A stretch of DNA of 64,000 nucleotides, from positions 1-64,000 of the forward strand of contig JAQGOL010000010.1 of NCBI GenBank assembly GCA_028293625.1, read 5' to 3'. Origin of the DNA: Chthoniobacteraceae bacterium. GTDB lineage: Bacteria > Verrucomicrobiota > Verrucomicrobiia > Chthoniobacterales > Chthoniobacteraceae. Positions within the stretch are counted from its first letter, which is position 1, and each line of letters starts with the position of its first letter. The notes beneath the pieces were generated by a model. That model saw nothing but the letters and a program-made list of their open reading frames with translations, did no database searches and was not told the DNA's origin. This document shows positions 29,801-37,341 of the stretch, piece by piece. The position numbers were made by a program, and so were the translations under genes.

Positions 29801-32149
29801 CAGGGTTCCAAGGTTGCCGAGGATGCTTCCGCCGACGCTTGCCTTGGCTCCACTCAATCCGGCATCACCGGCACGCAGTTCTCCGGAACCAAATCGTCCA
29901 AACAGACCCGTTGCAATGATTGAGCCGCCGCGCCCGGACGCCGCCCCGGCGTTTCCGTCGACGGCAATCTGGCCGTTGCCACCGCTGCCGGCAATAATCA
30001 TGCTATCCCCATCCACGCTCAGGCTTGTGGTGCGGATATCTCCGCCACTGCCGCCCGCGCCGTTTCTTCCTTTGCCGTCGCCGCCGTCGCCCGAACGGAT
30101 CGAGCCTGTCACATTAATACCGTCCACCAAGCCATCACTGGTAAGCTGAACGAGGTCGAGGGAACCGCCAGCGCCGCCTTTTCCAATTCCGGTGGCACTT
30201 CCACCGGTGCCGGATGTGGCGCTGATATTCAAATTATTTGCCCCGCGAAGATCGACATCCAAAAGCGAACCGCCCGCGCCGCCGCCCTTGCTGCCGTCGC
30301 CACCGGTTCCGCTGCGGACTTCAAGAGCCCCTTCCAAGGAAACTCCCAGGCCGAGGTTACTGTCGAAATCGCCTATGTCCAAACGGGCAACAGCTCCGCC
30401 TTTACCACCAATTCCATTGAAGCTCTGGCCGCCATTGCCGCCGCTTCCGGTATTGACGATAAAAGATTGGAAATCGCCATTATCGACCGCGAGATCGCGC
30501 ACTTCACCACCGACTCCGCCTCGCGAGGCAAAACCGACTCCGCCGTGACCCGCATTGACGATGACATTGCGTGCAATGACAGAATCATCGCGTGCGATCT
30601 TAATGCCTGAAACCGTTCCACCCGAGCCGCCAATTCTCCCGTCAGATCCATCTCCGGCAATGAGTTGAAGGTCAAACCCAAGCAATAAACTGTTTTGCAC
30701 GGAGCCGCCGGCAGCGCCGAGGCTTGCCGCGTTGGAATCGCCGCCATTGCCCGCCTGCACTAAAATATCGCCGTTCGCGGTCGAAATTTGATTACGGACA
30801 TCGATCGCTGTGATTGAGCCGCCAGCGCCTGCTTTTCCACCGGGCGAACTGTTCGCGCCGCCGGTTCCACCCAGGATCTCGATTTCGTTGCCGTTCGCAT
30901 CGGGGGTCAGAACCCGCACCTTGATCTGCGAAACCGCGCCGCCCAATCCGCCGAGCTTGCCGCTGCCACCATCGCCCGCGGCAATGGAGAGACTGTCGGC
31001 AACCAACTCTGTGGAAGCGATCGATGCCCCCCCGACCAACTCAAAACCAACCTGTACATTTGTTACTTTTCCACCGACGCCGCCTTTGGAAGTCGATTCC
31101 GCATCTCCGCCACGACCCGCTTTAAGCACCATGCCGAGCGGGCTGTTCGCGGTGTTATCGACCGCCCCTGCGATATAAATGTTCGCGAGATCGCCGCCGG
31201 CTCCTCCGATGAGGCGCTTGCTGGAGGCATCCCCGCTGCCACCGTCTCCCGCCAAAAGCTTAAATCCGTTTGAATCCTCAAGGACTTTGATGCCGATCAA
31301 CGAACCGCCCTTTGAGCCAAATCCCCCGCCCCCTGCCTCAATACGATCAGTAACCGATCCGACAGTCGTATCGAGGATGGAAGGACCGACCGATTTGGAA
31401 GCGACGTCGGAAGGGAGTGGCGCCGACTGAAGGAAACGCTTCGTCAAAAAATCGCCCGGCTTTGTAACATCGCCGATTTTAAAAACATCAAAACTGGTGT
31501 TAAAAGCCGCGGTGCCAGCCAGAACACTTTCTACATTCTTAGCAATCTCAAGGCTTTTGATGGTGCCGCCGCTAAAAATGCTACCAAAGACCGAGCCGCC
31601 GAGCACCTTCAGGCTTGTGATTCCCTGATTAATGGAAACCAAACCATTTACAGAAATAGTGTCATCAGCGAGCTCCTTCGTGCCATGCTCATCCAAGTTG
31701 GTTAGAATATCGCCATTCACACTGCCGTTGATTTCCACCACCGCATTAGCGCCGAGCGACAGCCCGGTTAGCTCTCCGTCATCAAAATCATTGTTCCCAT
31801 TCAGATCAGTGAAAAAGGCAATCACATTGCCGCCTTTCACCACAATGAGATCTGTGTTGTAGTTATTACCCTCAGTCAACCGTTGAACAGTGTCACCAGC
31901 CTTCAAACGCAGATAAAAAGTATTATTACTTAACGGGCTGTCGACCGCCTGGGAAATCAGATCTCCGGGCGATGCGGACGTGTCCGTGAAGTTAAGCTTG
32001 TTAAAATCATCAGTTCGGCTGCCACCCGTTTCGTGATACTCGGTATCCGTTGTGTTTTCGAAGATGCCGGTCGCACCGATACGAATGGTAGCGGGTGCGA
32101 TTCGCGCTTCGAGGGGTTCAATCAAACCGGAGGAGAAAATGCGCTTCAT
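23810..32149 (-). CDS. Giant LEPR-XLL-type protein with about 15 copies of a ~90-residue beta repeat
   Basis: At 2779 residues this is the largest gene in the window. The N terminus MKRIFSSGLIEPLEARIAPA matches that of the 1667-residue protein, and both share a calcium-loop region (here TDLNGNNDFDDGELTG, followed by NGDILTNLDEHGT). Residues about 260-1010 are glycine-rich repeats of roughly 40-50 residues ending in AGxGGxG...GGxGGxV units, probably a parallel beta-helix. Residues about 1030-2650 are a second repeat type. Each copy starts with (V/T)Q-x-(I/V/L)-(D/N)-L, continues GxFTLxFxGxxTxPL and a helix ATAAxIxxALNxLPSI, then GGVTV and FxVTFNxxGDQPxLxG. I count about 15 recognisable copies plus degenerate ones. 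The last 80 residues are unique (ADGSLVGAIKDFNEID). No catalytic motif is visible. It is first in the cluster, after a 316-base gap. Confidence 0.9.
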   Translation of the reverse strand: MKRIFSSGLIEPLEARIAPATIRIGATGIFENTTDTEYHETGGSRTDDFNKLNFTDTSASPGDLISQAVDSPLSNNTFYLRLKAGDTVQRLTEGNNYNTDLIVVKGGNVIAFFTDLNGNNDFDDGELTGLSLGANAVVEINGSVNGDILTNLDEHGTKELADDTISVNGLVSINQGITSLKVLGGSVFGSIFSGGTIKSLEIAKNVESVLAGTAAFNTSFDVFKIGDVTKPGDFLTKRFLQSAPLPSDVASKSVGPSILDTTVGSVTDRIEAGGGGFGSKGGSLIGIKVLEDSNGFKLLAGDGGSGDASSKRLIGGAGGDLANIYIAGAVDNTANSPLGMVLKAGRGGDAESTSKGGVGGKVTNVQVGFELVGGASIASTELVADSLSIAAGDGGSGKLGGLGGAVSQIKVRVLTPDANGNEIEILGGTGGANSSPGGKAGAGGSITAIDVRNQISTANGDILVQAGNGGDSNAASLGAAGGSVQNSLLLGFDLQLIAGDGSDGRIGGSGGTVSGIKIARDDSVIARNVIVNAGHGGVGFASRGGVGGEVRDLAVDNGDFQSFIVNTGSGGNGGQSFNGIGGKGGAVARLDIGDFDSNLGLGVSLEGALEVRSGTGGDGSKGGGAGGSLLDVDLRGANNLNISATSGTGGSATGIGKGGAGGSLDLVQLTSDGLVDGINVTGSIRSGDGGDGKGRNGAGGSGGDIRTTSLSVDGDSMIIAGSGGNGQIAVDGNAGAASGRGGSIIATGLFGRFGSGELRAGDAGLSGAKASVGGSILGNLGTLAGLRASKNIVIMAGNGAHGGAGGDIVALTYGSTSETLTPTPIGSILIQSGNGSVEGKLAGRGGNITNVSGAVSSGLNQTTQFFAGDGGGGPSVTKAAPGGSISDITISRGGSLGGLLRFEAGDAGDAPAASKGGAGGSVSKVGVSEVAAGTIFKSVAAGNGGSASKTGGLGGSISGVDAQNQDIGVRTGQTYGYTTMGGLFAGTGGAAAKAGLNGSVTGVTADTISSIVAGRLDTPRMAEKVGDIYVQGDASTLLLSTNDALVPNGKFQIRFGSQQTALLAANSTAANVEIALNKLSGIIAAGGVTVISTESRGYEIHFNNPGNQQLLSGLEIVPGDVTEEIRGSVQTIPVDATTEGGISLPVLELRPGQTNVLVIEPVPGSAQFRTTEQVPGSTVDTEIQVLDLSGLTPFPNGEFTLTFDGFTTALPLKIGVDPQATADAIETALNLVPSIANAGGVIVDVLDATRFTITFQALGAQSEIEGLRLVQETQRISLDSVSTLPNSKFTLSFEDAAGTIFTTAPILGTATAAEIEAALNGLTSIKAASAGNVTVVQVGAGQFDITFGKNGNQPPLTGTGSVPELQELSLEALSAIPGATFTLSSGNETTPQLPATAGAAQIAVALNNLPSIKSQGGVTVTVSPTHVVDVTFRQIGDKINLTSDALQPEVQHIDLSGTTGVTSEYSLAVKHSLSLVEAFKGGSTTILGNDTVTVPFNLLKLPPVVSVDGNPQVKETQTLDVANFSGAGAQYVLNFNGQNTGVIKTAGLTTALTATAIESALNALGTVKAAGGVTVAFVSNSTYRVSFVAFGDMNPITGEGFVRVAQPGGFLATTLPVDGFDLVTVVAGTPAVIEVDRLDVNKIVVLGGSFTLNFAGETTGVIPIPGSVNALRQDIQDQLNALVAVSGVGGVVVTEAVAGSNVFTITFTAPGNQPDMIGTGIVPETQKLNLTPLLVDPTTDITLEFDGEVTPPLPGSTTAIDIQNYLNALGSISAQGGVRVGGANGVYQIEFNLPSPDGNLPAIIVKAGGTALHEHQQLDLGSLSAYSSGYFDLTFAGQTSEPLPVTASAADIAAALNKLPAVIQTRTDGTGKVIVTAIAGQPGKFDIEFNIFGDQALVRADGAVTTDRYPVLVTQTHDGSQVPVLVSEKQGGAPFLAPVSETTKGDATTKEVQHIDLSALAAAPNGQFTLAFGSLSTAPLAFGASASQVAAALNGLSTVQNAQGVTVTEGANGYDVTFNTVDDKTAIEAIVSLHEVQTVDLGTIAGTSGGEFVLKFGTFTTNPLPATATAAQVQTAINALYSVQAAGGATVTSPAPGQFAVTFNSFGDIPSLSGNGGGVANHETQKIVLGELHNVSGGKFNLTYNGLTTGAISVTASAAEVQAALNALESVKGTRSDRTGAVVVTETSTGTFTVDFNTFGDRPTLSGRSLVAADRIINSVENAAGSAGILVPVAETVKGAAAVNEVQTINLADVVNAGGEFQLRFDRSDAGLVTASTTNILTSSASAADVQAALNGIASIIAAGGVKVDAGANNTFSVTFNNPGDQPSLIGFGGHHEQQTVSFGEVGTLQNALFRLVVNGEPTKALKVGATAAEVDAALEALASIKVLRSNNEGSVNVVATPGVATGFTIDFNDLGNQSAISTIATVAVETPVDINEVTAGTDSTAEQQLLNLHHFGAVENGRIRLTFGADTTAPINGDATSLQIQDALNALPSIKALGNGTGKVTVIDIAPGIYRIDFGVFGDQPNIIGTKNSFGATERLPGSTPIGELDAALDGVSFVNVDLSASTLPNNVIVKFTESVDQPLIHGKVYTHENQRVDVYEQGDYVLSYGGDTTTILRPNSSAIEIRDALNVLPSIIALGGIKEVVLGENSSFSFTFEGDNDPIRIEAAQTLAPLPVVANIEGDSTAREVQTVNFITKGAFVPQKYADGSLVGAIKDFNEIDSNVFHYFEKNGLPGFNEGDLPIDGIVMAKILDQATINFIPEAKFTANGFFDSNNRI

Positions 32150-32465
32150 GATGGGGAACGTGAATGACTAAAGGAGAAGAAGGGGGCAGGAATTTAAACC
32201 AGTGCGCGGGGAGCCTAACGCACCGATAATTACGTTATCTTTATAACTTGTAAAGGACGAAGCGGGACAAATTTCCAGAGTGAAAACCGCGACTGGATAC
32301 GGGTCCTGAAAGTCGGCAAATGAGAGGAACTCGAGAGAGAGAAGGCCGGGGGGAACGACCATTCCAAATTCTTGCCCGCACCGGATTTCACCTCCCTGAA
32401 ATCCGCCCCGGCACGAAGGACCGCCGTCCTCTTCGTGGCGTGTGCGCGCTCGAAAAATCAGGAAA
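32150..32465. other. Upstream region of the giant-gene cluster
   Basis: The 316 bases between the DUF3467-type gene and the first giant gene contain an AT-rich patch at 32221-32260 in otherwise GC-rich DNA. This patch is the best candidate for the cluster promoter. No ORF with coding character is seen. Confidence 0.45.
32227..32254 (-). promoter_or_regulatory. Possible sigma-70-type promoter for the giant-gene cluster
   Basis: On the minus strand TTTACA (-35-like, 32249-32254) and TAATTA (-10-like, 32227-32232) are 16 bases apart. They lie about 78 bases upstream of the first giant gene. The match is by eye only. Confidence 0.3.
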
Positions 32466-32774
32466 CTATTGGGCTTTGGGGGGATTTTTCAGACGTTTGG
32501 TGACGTCGAGTTCAATCGTGCCGTAGCGGGCCTCGAAATTCTGGATGGTTGCCGTGAGATGAAGGCAGAGGCGCTTGGCGGCGTCGTGGGAAAGGATGAC
32601 CCGGTTATCAAGCTTGAGCGATTCTTCGAGGATATTGCCGAAGAAGTTAGGATTCATGCCGAAATCGATGATTACCTCGTTTGGGGTCTGGGCAATCCGG
32701 CAGACATTCGCATAGCTGGTGCGCAGGTTTGAGGTATCGATTTGGGAGGAGGCTGGCTTGGGTTCTTCGCTCAT
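32466..32774 (-). CDS. DUF3467-type small protein
   Basis: The protein has 102 residues. It contains YANVCRIAQTPNEVIIDFGM, then a RVILSHDAAKRLCLHLTATIQNFEARYG helix. This is the layout of DUF3467 proteins, which are short alpha/beta proteins of unknown function found in many bacteria. No signal peptide is present, so it should be cytoplasmic. It is divergent from recO, with 97 bases between the start codons. Confidence 0.85.
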   Translation of the reverse strand: MSEEPKPASSQIDTSNLRTSYANVCRIAQTPNEVIIDFGMNPNFFGNILEESLKLDNRVILSHDAAKRLCLHLTATIQNFEARYGTIELDVTKRLKNPPKAQ

Positions 32775-32871
32775 AAAAAAACTTTATAGGGGCCGGCACA
32801 ACTAGCGGAGCCGATTCTTTGCGGCAAACTTTTTCTGCCTTCGAAATTGATACCGCGTTAACATTGATTGC

Positions 32872-33402
32872 GTGGAAACCACCTCCGCCATTTTGTTGCG
32901 AAAAACAAAACTTACAGAAAGCAGTTTGATAATTACATGGTTAACAGATAGCCACGGAATTCTCAAAACAGTTTGCAAAGGCGCGCGCCAACCTAAAAGC
33001 CGGTTCGCCGGATTGCTGGACCTTTTTTTTGACTGTGAGATTGGATTTGTGCGCAGCCGCAGGAGCGAACTTCATATTCTGCGCGAAGTAACGCTGAGAA
33101 ACCCGCATGAAGGAGTCCGCCTCGATTATAGTCGGGTGGCGTTGGGCGCTTATTTCGTTGAACTCATTGAGCAGACCACCGAGTCCGAGCATCCCGCGCC
33201 CGAACTTTATGAGCTTCTGCAAAGGGCCCTTGGCTTCCTCAACGCGCAGCCGGCCTCGAAGCGCGCGCTTTTCCATTTTGAAAAAGAGCTGGCGCGTCTT
33301 TTGGGCATTCAACATCCCGACGTAAGCGCCGCGCTTGCCATCGGACGCGCATATCATCGCCTCCCCGCCGCGAGAGCAAAACTTCTCAACGTGCTTGAAT
33401 GA
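32872..33402 (+). CDS. recO: DNA repair protein RecO (short form)
   Basis: RecO mediates RecA loading on gapped DNA with RecF and RecR. The N-terminal OB fold is clear: AILLRKTKLTESSLIITWLT and GILKTVCKGARQPKSRFAGLL, then LFFDCEIGFVRSRRSELHILREV. The helical middle (GAYFVELIEQTTESEHPAPELYELL) is also present. The protein is only 176 residues, against about 230-250 for most RecO proteins. It ends after the first part of the C-terminal helical domain and has no CxxC zinc knuckle. The start is a GTG, which gives the expected N terminus. No frame continuation was found downstream, so this may be a natural short form. Confidence 0.85.
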   Translation: METTSAILLRKTKLTESSLIITWLTDSHGILKTVCKGARQPKSRFAGLLDLFFDCEIGFVRSRRSELHILREVTLRNPHEGVRLDYSRVALGAYFVELIEQTTESEHPAPELYELLQRALGFLNAQPASKRALFHFEKELARLLGIQHPDVSAALAIGRAYHRLPAARAKLLNVLE

Positions 33403-33461
33403 ACAACCAGCTTTGGTCTGTTGGACTTGACGCCACTCTCCGGCGCAACAACCCTCTTTGA

Positions 33462-34250
33462 ATGCTTCCTTTAGCCGGCTCAATTCTTCCCACCTCTCAC
33501 GCGGCACTGGCCGAGTCCATCAAACTTGGGTTTTCCAATCGCGGAGTGGCCCCTCGTGAAGTAAGCGTCGAAGGTGGCATTTTCCCCGCGATAGAAACGA
33601 TTCGGATTGATCTCAGCGGCGCGAAAATTACGCGCGAGCAACGGTTAAGCGGCCCGACGGGCGCGAATACCAGCTCCCATCTCCAGGTCGGCAAGATCGT
33701 TCTTAAAGCGGCGCCGATCGAGTTTGAAGGGACTCCGCTGGAGTTCAATCTTTATGCCAATGCGGCGACACTGGCGTTGTCTCAGGGCGCTGATTCTTTC
33801 CTCGTGCCCGTTAATGCAGCCGACGGGGAACTCGACGTCATTGCTCATCGCAGCGACCTGGAGCGGCTTGCCCATACGCTCGTGGCAGCCGCAGCGGCAA
33901 AACAAGGAATTGAGATTAAAAAGACCCGCCTTGAGGTAACTTCCACCGGAACACGCTCGCTGAGTTTCCGGGCGGAGGTGACGGCTAAAATGTTTATAAT
34001 GAGTGCGACAGTCGCGCTCTCCGGGCGGCTCGATATTGACCAGGAATTGAATGCGCGGCTTTCCGAGCTCTCCTGCCGGGGCGATGGCATGATCGCCAGT
34101 GCCGCGAACGCTTTTTTGAAACCTCACTTTCAACGCATTCAGGATCGCCCTTTTGCATTAAATTCGTTTGCCCTCGGCGATTTGAAACTTCGCGATATCT
34201 CGCTTGAGACCGGAGAAACGATCCGGCTTCATGGCCGCTTCGGAAGCTGA
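33462..34250 (+). CDS. Conserved protein of unknown function, possibly DUF2993/LmeA-like
   Basis: The protein has 262 residues, starts 59 bases after recO and shares its strand. There is no clear signal peptide, though the N terminus MLPLAGSILPTSHAALAESI is mildly hydrophobic. The body alternates short strands (IETIRIDLSGAKITR, LQVGKIVLKAAPIEF, LEFNLYANAATLAL) with a helix at about 135-150. It ends in IQDRPFALNSFALGDLKLRDISLETGETIRL. This strand-rich lipid-binding-like layout resembles DUF2993 (LmeA) proteins, but the resemblance is weak. I do not assign a function. Confidence 0.7.
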   Translation: MLPLAGSILPTSHAALAESIKLGFSNRGVAPREVSVEGGIFPAIETIRIDLSGAKITREQRLSGPTGANTSSHLQVGKIVLKAAPIEFEGTPLEFNLYANAATLALSQGADSFLVPVNAADGELDVIAHRSDLERLAHTLVAAAAAKQGIEIKKTRLEVTSTGTRSLSFRAEVTAKMFIMSATVALSGRLDIDQELNARLSELSCRGDGMIASAANAFLKPHFQRIQDRPFALNSFALGDLKLRDISLETGETIRLHGRFGS

Positions 34251-34272
34251 TCGCCCGGCTTTCAGCCAGGGC

Positions 34273-34313
34273 AAAAAAAAGCGGGGATACCCGGTTTCCC
34301 GGATATCCCCGCC
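34273..34313 (-). terminator. Rho-independent terminator of prc
   Basis: GCGGGGATA (34281-34289) pairs with TATCCCCGC (34304-34312) and an inner CCGG/CCGG extends the stem. The minus strand continues into eight T. The hairpin sits between two convergent genes. Confidence 0.85.
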
Positions 34314-34325
34314 TATAATTCACTA

Positions 34326-36500
34326 TTACCTGTTACGCGCGGTCGCCGGCAACTTGGCGCCGTGCGAGAGTTCCACGAGGTCTGCAACAATATTCAATGC
34401 CTCAGCACGAACCGCATCGACCACTGGCTTAGCGGAGTCGGCATCTGTCTCCTCCTCGGTATCCTCGGCCGTGGCGGCGGCTTTCTCTTCCGCGGCGGGA
34501 TCTTTCTTTTTATCGTTCGTCACCAGTTGAAGCTCAGGCTTGGTGACGTTATCGAGCGTTACGGAAAAGCGCTTTGGCTCAGCCATGGTACGGGTCGCGC
34601 GCTCGGCAGTCCGCTTCTCTTTGCGTGTTTTTTCCTCATCGTTTCCGGCGCGACGAGTGTCGATATTCAGCGAGAGCGTGTTGGCGGCAACCCGCTTTTT
34701 ATAAAGCTCGAGATCGTCATTGATGTATTGGAACTCGGGGTCGACAGCGACACGCGCTGAAGAGCGCTGGCGCAGTTCGTTTTTAAAGAGTGGCTTCTCC
34801 ACTTTATCAAAAGGCGCGGCTTCAATAGTGTCGTAAGGAAGCGGCCCCTTAAGCGAAACCTCGCCGATTTCGGGTTGATCGAAGGGCGACGACAACTTCA
34901 CGTCGGGCTCGACGCCTTTAAGCTGAGTGGAACCGCCTGCGATCCGGTAAAACTTTTGGATCGTCAACTTGAGGGCGCCCGCTTCGTTGGTCCCGCCCAG
35001 GAACGGCATCATCTTGCCGATTTCGAGCATGGTTTGCACGGTCCCTTTTCCGAACGAACTCGAGTCGCCCACGATCACTGCACGGTTATAGTCCTGCAAG
35101 GCGGCGGCAAAGATCTCACTGGCCGACGCGCTGAGCCGGTTGGTAAGCACTACCAGCGGGCCATCATAAGCAATTGAGGGATCACGATCCTTGGAGACGG
35201 TGATGACACCTGTGCTGTTTTTAGCCTGCACGACGGGTCCTTTCTTGATGAATAGTCCGGTCAGATTCACCGCTTCCTCCAGGGAACCGCCACCGTTGCG
35301 GCGAAGGTCCATGACCAGGCCGGTGATCCCTTCCTGTTTGAGGCGATTTATTAGCGCCAGGACGTCTTTGGTCGTGCTCTTTGCGCCGGCCACGCCGCTT
35401 CTCTCCATGTCGGCATAAAAAGAGGGCAACGTAATCCAGCCGAGCCGTTCAGTTGTCCCATCCGCACGCGGACGCTCGATGACTTCCGCCTTTGCTTCCT
35501 GCTCCTTGAGCTTAATCTCGTCCCGCTTGATTTCGATGATTTTGCGGACAGAAGGATCGGCGGCATTCACCGCGATTACCTGAAGCCGCACCGTGGTATC
35601 TTTTTTCCCACGAATCATCTCAACCACCTTGTCGAGTTTCATATCGACGGTATCGACAAAATCCTTCTCGCCTTGTGCAACCGCGGCGACGCGATCGCCA
35701 ACCTTGAGCCGGCCATCCTTGGAGGCGGGTCCGCCGGTGACCAATTCCATGATCTTGGCGTAGCCTTCCTCTGAATGGAGCACGGCTCCGATTCCCACCA
35801 GCGAGAGCCGCATATTGATGGAGAAATTCTCCAGCTCCGAGCGGCTCATGTATTCGCTATGAGGATCGTAAGTTTGCGCGAGCACGGTGAGGAAAGTCTT
35901 GATGACATCCTCCTTGGTTTGCTCGTGAAGATTACGAAGCATTTGATCGTATCGCTTGGTAAGAATCTTCACCGGCGGATCGATCTTATGCTTGTTGAGC
36001 GTTTCCTGAAGCATTTCGGCCTCAATCCGCTCGGCCCAGATCCGGTCTGCGTCAGCCTCATCCTTGGGCCACGCGGCTTTCTGCCGGTTGAGTTCCACCG
36101 TGCCGTCCGTTTTAAAGGTATATTCCTTTTTAATCAGCTCCTTGACGCCGGCAGCGCGCTCTTCCACCCGCTTTTTATAAAGCTCATAAATAGAGAATGC
36201 CGGCTCGGGATTTCCAAGGAGGATATCGTCATCAAGTGTGGTCGAATACTTCGCAGTAAAAGCGTCGATATCTTTCTGGAGAAAGAAAAGGTGATTATAA
36301 TCGAGCCCTTCGAGATAGTTCTTAAGGAGCTGCTGAGAGATCTTATCATCCAGCTTTCTGCGGCTGTAATGAATCTGTTCAAGCAGGCGGCCCACGGAGA
36401 TTTCGATCTGACCCGGGTCGGGTTCGTCGGCGGCAAAAGCAACCGAAGAGACAATGCAAATGGCCGCCAGCGGCCAGACAAGAAAGCGAATTGGCTTCAT
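34326..36500 (-). CDS. prc: Tail-specific protease (S41 carboxy-terminal processing peptidase)
   Basis: The protein has 724 residues, close to E. coli Prc (682). A signal peptide (FLVWPLAAICIVSSVAFAAD) is followed by an N-terminal helical domain (DYNHLFFLQKDIDAF, DPHSEYMSRSELENF). A PDZ domain lies at about 235-320 (GIGAVLHSEEGYAKI, GGPASKDGRLKVGDRV). The S41 domain contains GITGLVMDLRRNGGGSLEEA. By alignment with Prc S430/D441/K455, the catalytic residues are S459, D470 and K485, within SASASEIFAAALQDY and SSSFGKGTVQ. A charged C-terminal tail is rich in Lys, Glu and Ala. The enzyme degrades or trims periplasmic proteins, including lipoprotein and murein hydrolase substrates in other bacteria. 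Confidence 0.96.
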   Translation of the reverse strand: MKPIRFLVWPLAAICIVSSVAFAADEPDPGQIEISVGRLLEQIHYSRRKLDDKISQQLLKNYLEGLDYNHLFFLQKDIDAFTAKYSTTLDDDILLGNPEPAFSIYELYKKRVEERAAGVKELIKKEYTFKTDGTVELNRQKAAWPKDEADADRIWAERIEAEMLQETLNKHKIDPPVKILTKRYDQMLRNLHEQTKEDVIKTFLTVLAQTYDPHSEYMSRSELENFSINMRLSLVGIGAVLHSEEGYAKIMELVTGGPASKDGRLKVGDRVAAVAQGEKDFVDTVDMKLDKVVEMIRGKKDTTVRLQVIAVNAADPSVRKIIEIKRDEIKLKEQEAKAEVIERPRADGTTERLGWITLPSFYADMERSGVAGAKSTTKDVLALINRLKQEGITGLVMDLRRNGGGSLEEAVNLTGLFIKKGPVVQAKNSTGVITVSKDRDPSIAYDGPLVVLTNRLSASASEIFAAALQDYNRAVIVGDSSSFGKGTVQTMLEIGKMMPFLGGTNEAGALKLTIQKFYRIAGGSTQLKGVEPDVKLSSPFDQPEIGEVSLKGPLPYDTIEAAPFDKVEKPLFKNELRQRSSARVAVDPEFQYINDDLELYKKRVAANTLSLNIDTRRAGNDEEKTRKEKRTAERATRTMAEPKRFSVTLDNVTKPELQLVTNDKKKDPAAEEKAAATAEDTEEETDADSAKPVVDAVRAEALNIVADLVELSHGAKLPATARNR

Positions 36501-36711
36501 CAGGTATAAGGAGGAGGACTTAGGAAATTGGCGGACACCGTGACAGAATTAATTCAAAGCGCAAATGCGAGTTCGCGGTGTAATTCAATGAGGTTTGTAA
36601 TGAAGAACTAAGAAATTGGAAACTTTGTAAATCGAGTGCCAGTTTAATGTGGAAAGACGCTGCCGCGCGGGTCTTGCTGTTGCCGCGCAGCGTGTGCAAG
36701 TTGCCTGTTTC

Positions 36712-37335
36712 ATGAAGCAAATGGACACATTCACAGGCGGGATTTTTGATACAAACTGCTTTTTCCTGCCAGGCTCGGGCATTCTGGTCGACGCCCCGCA
36801 AGGCGCGGCGGAGTGGCTTGAAAGAAAGGGACACAAGATCAGCCTGCTTCTTCTTACCCACGGCCATATCGATCACGTTGTCGACGCCGCCCGCATTCAG
36901 CGGGAACATGGCTGCAAAGTGGCTTACCATCGTGAAACCGAGCAGATGGTGATCGATCCCCTCTTTTTTAAACGCCTCGGTTTCGGCTGGGAGATCGAAC
37001 CGGTGCGCGCCGATTTTTTCATCTCGGAAACCGATTCGGTTCATTTGGAAGGCCTCGATTTCCAGGTATTCGAAGTGCCGGGGCACTGCCCGGGAAGTCT
37101 TTGCTTTCTGCTAAAAGAAGAAGACGTGCTTTTTGGCGGGGACGTCCTTTTTGCCAGCGGCGTCGGACGCTGGGATCTGCCTGGCGGCGACCGTGACCTT
37201 CTTTTTACCGGCATCCGCACAAAACTCTTCCCACTTGCCGACAATATCACCGTGCTTCCCGGCCATGGCCCGGCAACCAAGATCGGCATTGAGCGCAAAA
37301 CCAATCCTTACGTGGGCGAAAATGCCCGGGATTGA
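36712..37335 (+). CDS. MBL-fold metallo-hydrolase (glyoxalase II-like)
   Basis: ATG 36712 gives 207 residues and fits the fold; the in-frame ATG at 36649 would add a Cys/Arg-rich stretch. The sequence has the five MBL motifs: SGILVDAP, THGHIDHV, the PGHCPGS His, the GGDVLF bridging Asp, and LPGHGPATKIG with the last His. This is the short YcbL/glyoxalase II-like type that hydrolyses thioesters or related substrates with two metal ions. The exact substrate cannot be told from sequence. Confidence 0.92.
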   Translation: MKQMDTFTGGIFDTNCFFLPGSGILVDAPQGAAEWLERKGHKISLLLLTHGHIDHVVDAARIQREHGCKVAYHRETEQMVIDPLFFKRLGFGWEIEPVRADFFISETDSVHLEGLDFQVFEVPGHCPGSLCFLLKEEDVLFGGDVLFASGVGRWDLPGGDRDLLFTGIRTKLFPLADNITVLPGHGPATKIGIERKTNPYVGENARD

Positions 37336-37341
37336 CCAGCG

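Noticed and set aside
18771-32149. Possible CRISPR or DNA-level tandem repeats in the giant genes
   Set aside because: The repeats are at the protein level, with diverged codons and no constant direct repeat with unique spacers.
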